Source: Haplosporangium gracile
Taxonomy: Eukaryota; Mortierellomycota; Mortierellomycetes; Mortierellales; Mortierellaceae
Direction of reading: 5' to 3'
Length of the DNA: 40,712 nucleotides
Assembly (NCBI GenBank): GCA_015499985.1
Contig: JAAAUF010000248.1
Coordinates: 1-40,712 of the forward strand
The notes under the pieces are model-generated. The model was not told the DNA's origin, ran no database searches, and saw only the letters and a program-made list of their open reading frames with translations. Positions 21,794-30,600 of the stretch are shown piece after piece. Within the stretch, counting starts at the first letter, position 1. The number at the start of each line of letters is the position of its first letter. A program made the translations under genes and the position numbers.

Positions 21794-23217
21794 TTATTTC
21801 CTTGATGAAGAACGAGTTGAGCGCGCTTTTTTGTTGGTGGTAGTAGAGTCATTTTCCTTGGCATCCTGGGCTTCCTGTATCTTGGGTGGCGCCACTACTG
21901 GGGTATCATTCGCTTTCCTCTTGTTACCAGCAGCTGCAGGAGCAGTTGCAGAAGAAGAAGAGAGAGAGGGTGGAGGGAAATTAAACTTTTCGGCCATCAT
22001 ATCAGCCCAAAGGGCCAGTTCGACCAGATGAGGCGAGTTGACTTTACTCCCGGTTTCCTTGAGCTTTTCAGCCTTGTCAATGACCTTGGTGGCGAATTTG
22101 AGGTAATAGGCAAGGTTGTATGCGATCTTGCCCAGTCCTGGGACCGAATCGACGGATTCATCTGCCATGAATGGGACTTTGTCTGGCGCTCCTGCGCATA
22201 AGATTGCTATTTTTTTTGACGGAGGTATGGTAGTGACGGTAGTAGGAGTATGTAAAGCAACAAGGTCAGTTGGCCGACGTTACATTGGTAGAGTGTATTG
22301 GTTATATATGCAGTTGGGTACATGTCCAAATTCCACATGTAATTAATTTCTTTCTTCGCCATGCGGAAGAAGATGACCTCATTTCTTTTTTTTCTTTCAG
22401 CCACTCACTCGCTTGCATGAATGCCACGCAGCGTGTACAATTGAGCGTATATTTGAGGGGAATGTATGCATATGTATGTGAAATTAGTAAAAGAAAAAAA
22501 ATATATACCTGAGGCGGTGGCGGGTCCGACGCCTTTGAGCTCGGACATTTTGGAGATGGCAGCCTTAAGGTCGTTTTTGGAGGAAATGATATCGAAGGCT
22601 TCTTGGCTTGTGCGACGGACGACTGCGTCGGCGTGTTCCGCCACCATTTTCGCTAATGCTGGTCGATACTTTCCACGCTAATTTTGTTTTTGTTTTTGTT
22701 TTTGTTTTATTTTTGTTTAGGAATTGACGTAAAGAAGAGAGTAAAATAAAGAGATCAGTAAAAAATCTAAGAGTGCGAAAAAGAAATCGGGGAGAAAGAA
22801 AGAAGAAAGTGAGCAAAAAAAGAGGGACCACTTCCTTTCGCTCTTTACTTATTCGTCTGATGAGAATGGATGTACGGCTGCGGATGGAGGAGCCAATCGC
22901 CAGAGATCAAGAAGATAAACAGACACGCGTTTCTCACTTTCTCGCTACCTTCCACCACCTAACTATAGACCTTTTTTTTTTTTTGGGCATGACATATATC
23001 TTACTTTGAGTTTCCAGGCGACAAGCTTAACAATCTCTTCGTGGTTAATGAAGAGAGGAGAGCGCGAGGCGAGAAGGGCAGGGAATTCGGTTTGGTACCA
23101 CTTGTCGAGAGCAATGATAGACTGGTCGGATTTGGTGGCGGCTAGGGCCTTGAAGGCTTTGGGGTAAAGTGCCAGGGCCGAGTCCCATACTGCTGGGTCT
23201 GTGCTATTGAAGAGCAT
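21794..23217 (-). CDS. Conserved helix-hairpin-helix protein of unknown function
   Basis: Exons 23217-23005, 22677-22509 and 22206-21794; the product is 264 aa. The N-terminal part reads DPAVWDSALALYPKAFKALA, then HEEIVKLVAWKLKRGKYRPAL across the first splice. The centre holds a helix-hairpin-helix, LKGVGPATASAIL (about residues 118-130), the non-specific DNA-binding motif of HhH-GPD glycosylases and others. DKVPFMADESV follows, then a low-complexity Ala/Ser/Pro stretch and a basic tail ending KKARSTRSSSRK that could direct nuclear import. I know such a family only as uncharacterised; no glycosylase active-site Lys/Asp arrangement is visible, so no catalytic role is claimed. The acceptor at 22207 was chosen over one 16 bases downstream because it restores the hydrophobic residues after the hairpin. 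The first intron's 3' end is unusual (CAAAAA repeats). Confidence 0.75.
22681..22711. repeat. CAAAAA/TTTTTG hexamer repeat at an intron 3' end
   Basis: About four copies of TTTTTG on the + strand with one degenerate unit. They sit immediately upstream of the acceptor AG of exon 2 in the minus-strand helix-hairpin-helix gene, where the transcript reads CAAAAA. Confidence 0.85.
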
Positions 23218-23272
23218 CCTTTTTGTTCTTGTTATTTTGTTGTTGTTTAGGAGTTTTGTGAAGGATGAGGAT

Positions 23273-23294
23273 GGGGATGGGGATGGGGATGGGG
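23273..23294 (+). repeat. Four G4 tracts with AT spacers (possible G-quadruplex)
   Basis: Four GGGG runs separated each by AT, at 23273-23276, 23279-23282, 23285-23288 and 23291-23294. It lies 56 bases upstream of the helix-hairpin-helix start codon, on the template strand for that gene. The pattern fits a short-loop G-quadruplex. Confidence 0.75.
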
Positions 23295-24143
23295 ATGAAA
23301 GAAGGAAGATGGTTGTTGGAAAAAGTGATGAGATGAGAAACGAAGGAGAGAGTGACTTTTTATGTCAGCAGAATTGGGTGCGCACAGGTCGCCTGGGAAG
23401 TGATGTCGAAATCGCGGGAAGAAAAGGTTGTTGGCGTCAGTTGTCTTTGTTCGCCTGCAAAATAAAAAAAAGTCCATGCATGTTCTTATTTTTTTCATAT
23501 AATAACAACAAATCTCACTTGTTCTTCTTCATCATCATCTGCTTCATCAGTTCTATGACTTATCTAACCTTTTGTCAGCAGGAAGAAGGTCATTGAACAA
23601 AAGTATCGCTATTTTTTTCGAAAGAAAGTTTTTTTTTGTCATCATGGGAGATTTGAAGACGAGTATGTTTTGCCACGCGAGATTGATCGAGGAAAGAAAG
23701 GAATCGAGGGACAAGCACATGTGTCTGCAGGGTGGATTGAGTTTGCAACTGACCTCCAATCCATAATCCATACTGGGTGCCCTTTGTTATTACTACTGTT
23801 AGTTGCCCTTGCTCCATGACCCCCGATTGTGGGGCAATCAATCAATGGCCATGGGTACCCTGGTTTGAGCTGCATTCTATTCTATTATTCTGCCCGCAGT
23901 GACATAGTGACATGCGTCGCGAGTATAACAAAAATGAGTGAATTTTCTCCTTCTTTTCCCTTGCCCGTTCCCTGCTGTCCGTTGAACGGCGTCTCGTATC
24001 ATGAGGATCGGACATAATATGAATTTTTCTTCCTCTTCCTCCTTTTCCTCCTCTTCCTCCTCTTCCTCCCTTTTCCCTTATTCTTCTTCATTCATTAGCT
24101 CATTCTTTTACTCCTTACTACACCTAAACCTTCACTCTCACTT

Positions 24144-24211
24144 CACTCCTCATACTCATTCACTCCTCATACTCATTCACTCCTCGTACTCATTTACTCC
24201 TCACTCATTCA
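24144..24211. repeat. 17-base tandem repeat, about four copies
   Basis: CACTCCTCATACTCATT at 24144-24160 and 24161-24177 are identical. The copy at 24178-24194 differs by one base (CGTACT). A degenerate fourth copy follows. The repeat sits in a C/T-rich block. Confidence 0.85.
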
Positions 24212-25177
24212 TCCTCACTCCCCTCGCAATCTCACACACACAAACGCACCCCACTCACCCCGATCAACCTCGTGCCCACTCTCTCTTTCTCGCGCACACC
24301 ACTCAAAAAAAAAAAAGAACAGACTCTGCTTAGCCAGCCTATTCATGCCCAGTTTACTCTGCCTTTCAACAACTTCAAACGACCAACGACCAACACCGAC
24401 CCAACAACAACCCTGAACTCTCGTCCTCTCAAAGTAAATACTTTCACTCCTTGTTATGAATCAAACGCTTGCCTCCACGTTTTCCTCGTTCCATTTCATT
24501 TTATTTTTCCAATCTTCTTTTTTTATTCATCTGTTTTTTTCCTTTCCTTTCTTTGTGCCATCTGTAAGAGTGGGCTAGGTGTGAGTAAGAGTGAAGGTGT
24601 GTTTGTACGTGTGTGAGTTCATATTTTATTGTTGATGTTCATATCTCGCGATATCGATCTTGTATCGATGCAAAAAAGAAAAAAAAAATACCGCTATGTG
24701 GACCATATTTTTTTGATTGATGGACTGTGACTGATGGCAGGGTTGCCGAGAAGGGTATTAGGTAGGACGAGGGAATTCATTTCTTTCTTTCTTAATCTTT
24801 CATATGGGACGGAGGACCGTTGAGGGAGAGAAAAAAAAAAAAGAGCCCACGAAAAGAGAAATGAAGACGAGCTTGGACTGGGACTCTCTCTCTTTCCTTA
24901 CCTGTTGACCCTAGTCTTATTTGTTTTTTTTTGTGTGCCCAACGGGAAGAGGGAAGAAGGGAGGGAGGGTGAGAAGAAGATACGGAGGGATACAGATGGA
25001 CACACAGAGCGACAGGCGGAGGGAGAGAAAGGGAGAGGGAAGGAGAGGATGGGATGGGCAAGAGAAAGGGAAAAGGAAAGGGAAAAGGGGGAAAAAAAAC
25101 AAAGGAAGGGAAGGGAGGGTAAACAATGACAAGAAAGAAAAAGAGGAAGGAGAAGGGGGGAAGACGATGTGGACACG

Positions 25178-25197
25178 CACACACACACACACACACA
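25178..25197. repeat. (CA)n microsatellite
   Basis: About ten CA dinucleotides between a G/A-rich block and mixed sequence. Confidence 0.85.
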
Positions 25198-27627
25198 TTT
25201 GCACAAGACACTAAGTGTAGTGTATGATGTGGTGGTGAAAGAGAGAGATAGTGAAAAGGAGATCAACAGAGAAAAAGAGAGGGGAGGGGGAGGAGGATGA
25301 GGATGTGGAAGAGATGTGCCATTTGCACAGATACAGACGCAGACATAGACACAGACACATCGTGGAAAACAGGAGACAAAGTCTAAACAAGCAACGAACT
25401 TGTGTATACGGCGTATACGACGATGGAGAAGAACAATGGCGACGACGACTTGCAACGACAACATACAACAGTACATAGACACGATACGAAGACGGACAGT
25501 TGGCGAACAGCAACGAGCAGCAATGAAGAGTGAGTGGCATTGATATTGAATGGAGACCACATACCAAACAAGCTACCACCACCATCACTATCATCATCAC
25601 TGTCACCATCACCCATCATCATCGATCATTCGCAAAGTGTTGATATCACACGTTGGTTGGGGAAAAGAAAGAATGACAGTGATCACTTCCAGACAATCAC
25701 ATCGACAACAAAACAAACGCGGCAACAGTAAGGCAATTGGCGGTTCAAACTGATTGGGTAGGGGATGAGAAAATGAAATCCACGATCAGCACAGATCGAG
25801 GGATTATTATTACGGGGTGCAAAGAGGGAGAGTATGTGTGTCCTGCTCTTCGTTCTCTCGATCAACGGACTTTTTACGATCTTCTTTCGCTCTCGCCGTC
25901 TCTCTCTATCTCTCTCTTGTTCTTGCCTCACTGACATAACTTGAAGCAAAGAAAACAAACAGCAACGGATTCCCTCCTCATTTTATTTCATTTTTTGAAA
26001 CGACGCTGATGACCGTTGCGGGCCATTATTTCTATTATTTATTTATTTTTATTTTTTTAATGTTTCCCTTTCTTTCGCTGTTTGATTTCTCTTTATTTTA
26101 ACCTCTCTCCTCTTCTTTCTCTCTTTCCTCCTTTCCTTTCCTTTCCTCTCTTTGCCTTATCCGTCTGTTTGTCTGATTACCGCTCTTTACCCTCCCTCCA
26201 CTCCCTCTATTTGCCACGACCCCTTCCTTACCTTCCCTTCCTTGTCCCTTCGTTTCTTCACTCAATCATTCTCAGTCTTACATTCACCCTCCTTCACAAA
26301 CACATTCTCACACTCTCTTCCTTTCAACTCTCATTCACTCAACCCAACTCACTCCGCTTTCATTCCACTACCCCCTTTTCACACCTCATTCCTCATTCTG
26401 CAGCAGTATACTTGCGATCAGTCTTTTGTGAACAGCAACGGCAACAATAACAACAAACAGCAATAGCAGGGACAACACACTTACAACAACAACGTAAATA
26501 CAACGACTCTTGTTTCACGCGATTCCTTTCAATTTTCTTCTGCTACTGCCACTTCTACTACTTCTTTTACTCCTCGTACAGTGTGCTCCTTTTTTTTAAC
26601 CGCCAACCGTCGGTTGTGTATGTACATAAATCACCTCTTGTGCCCTGTTGTATATTCACTTCTTTCATTTCAGCCACCACAATGACCGACCAACCGACCA
26701 AACAACCGACCGACTCAACCCCTTTGGAAGTTGTCGTGTGTTGTTCTCTCTCTTTCTCTTCCCCTTTTCCTTCCCCTCCCAATGTATGCAACAACAACGA
26801 ACAACAACTCACTATAGAGACGGCGATTAGCCCATCCGTTCCATACCACCCCCGTCTTCACCTCATTCCATACCCCCTTCTCTTGTCATCTCGTTCTCCT
26901 TTTTTATATTTATTATTGTTTGTTTGCTTGACTTTCTCTCTCTTTCTCTCTGTTCGAGATTGCTTGACTAGCCTGGCCTTCTGTTTGTTTTTTATGAAGA
27001 CAGAGTTGTGTGCAGTCATCAATTGGGTTGTCCACCACCACCACCTCCTCCTCCTGTCCTGTTTGTTTCCTCATATCATATACGCTCGCACATTCATTTC
27101 AACCCTGTCTTTTTTTTTTCCTTCTGTTTTAACCTTTTTGTCCTCTCTCTTTGCAACTGGCAACTAACAAAAAACCCCTTCTTTCCCCTCATTATTTTTA
27201 CGCTCTCGTCCATCCAGTCTTTTTGCTTAGTCGACCCTCGAAACACTTTGATATCTATTTATTTCTTTCTTCTCGTCCCTTGCTGTGTCTCTGGCTTACT
27301 CAACTCCCAACAACTACCCACCATCTATTATTTACAAGACGCAAGGAACAGCTACAGTCAAAAAAAATAACCAACAAAAAAACCTGCAAATAAGGACAAT
27401 AATAACGCATTATCAGGACACCAGGACAGGACGGCCCACCTCTCGTTTTTTCTTCTACTCCTTCACTTCTCTCTCTCCCCTCTCCTTCTCTTTCTTTCTA
27501 CTCTCCGCACGACTTTCAATTCTCCTTTCTCCTCAACGCCAAGCATCTCTGTCTGCCACAATTACTACAACAACTAGTACAACAACAAAAAGTTCAATTG
27601 CATCAATAGCAGGAAGCATATCTCGCC

Positions 27628-30600
27628 ATGGACCCAACAGATTATCTGGTCTTGCTTGTCGACCCGGCCTGCATTGATACGTCCCCACTTCCTCCTCTTA
27701 CTCCCAACTCGGCCGCCGACACCCTCAGCAACACCTCGTCCCATTCCCTGTCTTCATCCACTTCCACCTCCACCTCCACCTCGACCATCAACTCCCATAC
27801 CTCTTTTGCATCCTCAACACATCTGTCCCCTCCAAGAAAAGCATCCAGGACACCGCGCTCTAAATCCAAATCAGCTTCCTCTTCTCGTTCCCGTTCACAG
27901 TCTCGGTCAAGTGATGAATCTTCTCATTTGTCGTCAATATTGCGACTTGCAGGACTCAAAGGTACAGTAACCAACATTTTGACTACTACTACCCTACCAC
28001 CCACTCCCCCTCAAAAGGCCCGACGGTCGGTTCGTCCAGTCATGACGAAAATACAACAACAACGACAACAATAGCAGCAGCAACAAGCAGGACAATGAAA
28101 ATACCAAAATTGGTTCGCAGTAATATGAAAAAAACGTGCGGTGTGTTTCTTTATCACTCGCTCTCCCATACCCATACATGCAGTCCCTTTTTGGGTCCTT
28201 TTTTTTTGCCTCACTACGCTCCCCTTCCCCTTTCTCTCTTACTCTGCGTGTGCGCGCGTGTACCTCCCCTCTATTTTTACAGCTTGGGAGGGGGAGGGGT
28301 TCCTCTCTCTTCAACACTGTCTGACTCGCGCTGCAGACAGCGTTCTTTAATCCCACTGTTAAATGACGCTGTCAGCGGATCTGATTGTAAAAATAAGAAA
28401 AAGACGCCACGGCAAATACACCAAACGTGGAGACAATCGGGACTTGGCAAAGCGCTCGGGCACCCCAAGGAAATGGCGAGAGCGGAAGCAGACGAGAACG
28501 GAGACAAAGGGGCGCAAGGGACGGGAACAAGGCAAAGGCGACCAGGATGGACATGATCGTGTTTTTTTTATCGCTCTCAATTGTTATTTTATTTTCGTCG
28601 TGTCCTCTTTTTCCTGAGACTATTTACACCTCCTTTTTTCGTGTGTATGGGGTATACCTCGGGGTATTGTGAGCGACCCTTTTTTTCTTCTCCTTCCTTC
28701 GTCCTTCAAACAGGCGAACAGGCGATACAAAGAGCAGATTTGGGATCAAATTAGGATGTGCGGACGAACGGGGATAAAGGAAAGGAAAGGAAAAGAGAAG
28801 AACAAAAGAGCAAAGCGTCATCTTTCGTTTATTCGTTCGTTCTGTTTGTTAGCTCGTATATCCTAGCTCAGGCGAGAGAAAGTGAGGAGTGTGTTCCGTG
28901 CCATGCCGCAAGCGGATTGTAGTGTGGTGGAAGAAACAGGGGACCGACTTAGGTGTCCGTGTTTTTGTTTTGTTTCCCTTCGACATTTCATTGGTGTTTG
29001 TGTTGAAGTGGTTCTTTATCTTTTTAGACAAGTGAAAAAGGGAGAGGAGAATGGAGAAGTGAAGGGCTGAAAAGTAAGAAATGGACACGGCTGGGCAGCA
29101 AGAATGAAGGGTTGTTCCTACCCCTATCCTCAATATTCTTTTTCATTCTACCCTCTCACCAACGCATGGGCTCCTGCATCTTAGCACTCAGTGTGGTTTT
29201 TTTTTGTACGGCTTTCTTTTCCTCCTTCTGTTATCTCTAAAAACGTGGCAAGGAGTGTGAGAAAAGTCCAGGGGTTAGTGGGGCGTACTTTTGCAATATC
29301 AATTAGTTTTTATTACGCCCCTAGCGGTGATTAACATGGCTATTTCTTTGCTTGATCCTCCTTTTGTTCTATCACAATAGTTTTGACAGTAGCAAACTAT
29401 GAGGCAGCACTGGCCCACCTTGACCGTCGTCCACCCACAGAAACCCGGCCTATGATATTATTGGTGGATGTTGACACCGACCTCGACTTGACTCCTCCTC
29501 ATTCACCAGGATCTTACTCTATCCGACAGGCAACCTCCAGGACCAGCAACCTCCGCAATGGACACTTGGGAGTATCCGCAGATCATCGTCCTCAAGGAAA
29601 CGGGCAGCGCCACCTTCGGGCGACCAGCGACAGCACTGTCCCTAACGGAACGCGGAATCACAACAGTCGGCACGGACAGAATGGACACGCTAAGCGGAAT
29701 GGTGCCAAAAGCGCGAGCTGTGGACAAGAATTTTTAGAATGTGTCTTGCAGAACGTTGCTAACGGCACTCTTCACCATGTCGTCCCTGTTGGTGAGTCAT
29801 CTACAGTGTCTTACCGTTGCCAATGTTGTCGAGACAGGAACAGAGCGGTAGATCAGGATCAACAAAAAGGGCTAACATCCCTCAACGCTTTTTTTTTATT
29901 CCGTCCGTTTGTTTATGTAGCCTTAAGTTCGACCAAATCACAAGGCAAGATCTTGCAACTGTTCAACCTTGGCGTGGCAGACGTACTGCTCAAGCCTCTT
30001 GAGGAGCAGGCAGCTCGGACACTATTCCTGGTGAGTGTCCGCGAGAAGTTGTTGTGGTCTTATGAAGTCATTAGACCAAATAGTTCACGGAACATTACAG
30101 GAAGGCAGTTGACCAACAGCTATGCTGACCTTGGTCTTTAATATTATTATTTCCTGCTAGAATGTCCACCGTTACAACAAATACAGGACCGCGGTTACTA
30201 TCCCGAGATACGCGAGCCAAAAGAACACGCTCACGCTCGAGAGTCACGATAGGCTGCGGAATGTGTTCTTGAAGGATCAATGGCAAGTTCGAACGGGATC
30301 AAGTGCTGTTGCATTTTTTATCCGACAGAGACTTGGTATCGTGTCAAAAGCGATGTCTATCCCGCTAACCTAGATTCCGTTCATTAATTCTCCGACTCGT
30401 TAGGCTATCCGACATTTTGGTGAACCATTACTGCCCAACGCCAACAAAGGTGTCCCTGCGGGATTTTCCTTCCATGTCGTCAGCCGCAGCCAAGGAACGC
30501 GTGGATCATCTCAAGCGGCGACTTCTTTCATGGGATTTCCACCCTCATGACCTTTGCCAGGATGATCTAATGCGCTGCGTAGTCATTGTGATACAAGAGG

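Larger units (their letters stand above)
23218..27627. other. Long non-coding region with strong strand asymmetry
   Basis: About 4.4 kb with no firm gene. Blocks differ in strand composition: + strand C/T-rich at about 24010-24340, + strand G/A-rich at about 24830-25150 and 25230-25320, then C/T-rich again from about 26040 to 27560. It also contains a G-tract repeat, a 17-base tandem repeat and a (CA)n tract. The right C/T block is the likely leader or promoter of the phosphodiesterase gene. The G/A block would be a C/T leader for a minus-strand transcript. A short frame at 23644-23766 was considered and not accepted. Confidence 0.5.

Noticed and set aside
22190..22191. Alternative acceptor CGCAG for the last exon of the helix-hairpin-helix gene
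   Set aside because: It would drop the hydrophobic residues after the hairpin. The acceptor at 22207 gives the expected ATASAIL pattern.
23644..23875. Short protein-like frames on both strands (MGDLKTS on +, MQLKPGYPWP on -)
   Set aside because: Both have a plausible donor but no consistent continuation or family resemblance, and they overlap each other on opposite strands.
24792..25560. Long minus-strand frames rich in Pro, Ser, Leu, Phe and Cys-Val
   Set aside because: They are translations of C/T-rich and (CA)n simple sequence; overlapping frames give the same kind of composition, so no coding signal.
26690..27167. Frame starting MTDQPTKQPTDSTP upstream of the phosphodiesterase
   Set aside because: The start context is fair but the body is simple-sequence Ser/Leu/Phe with no splice pattern leading to a protein-like exon. 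Probably part of the leader.
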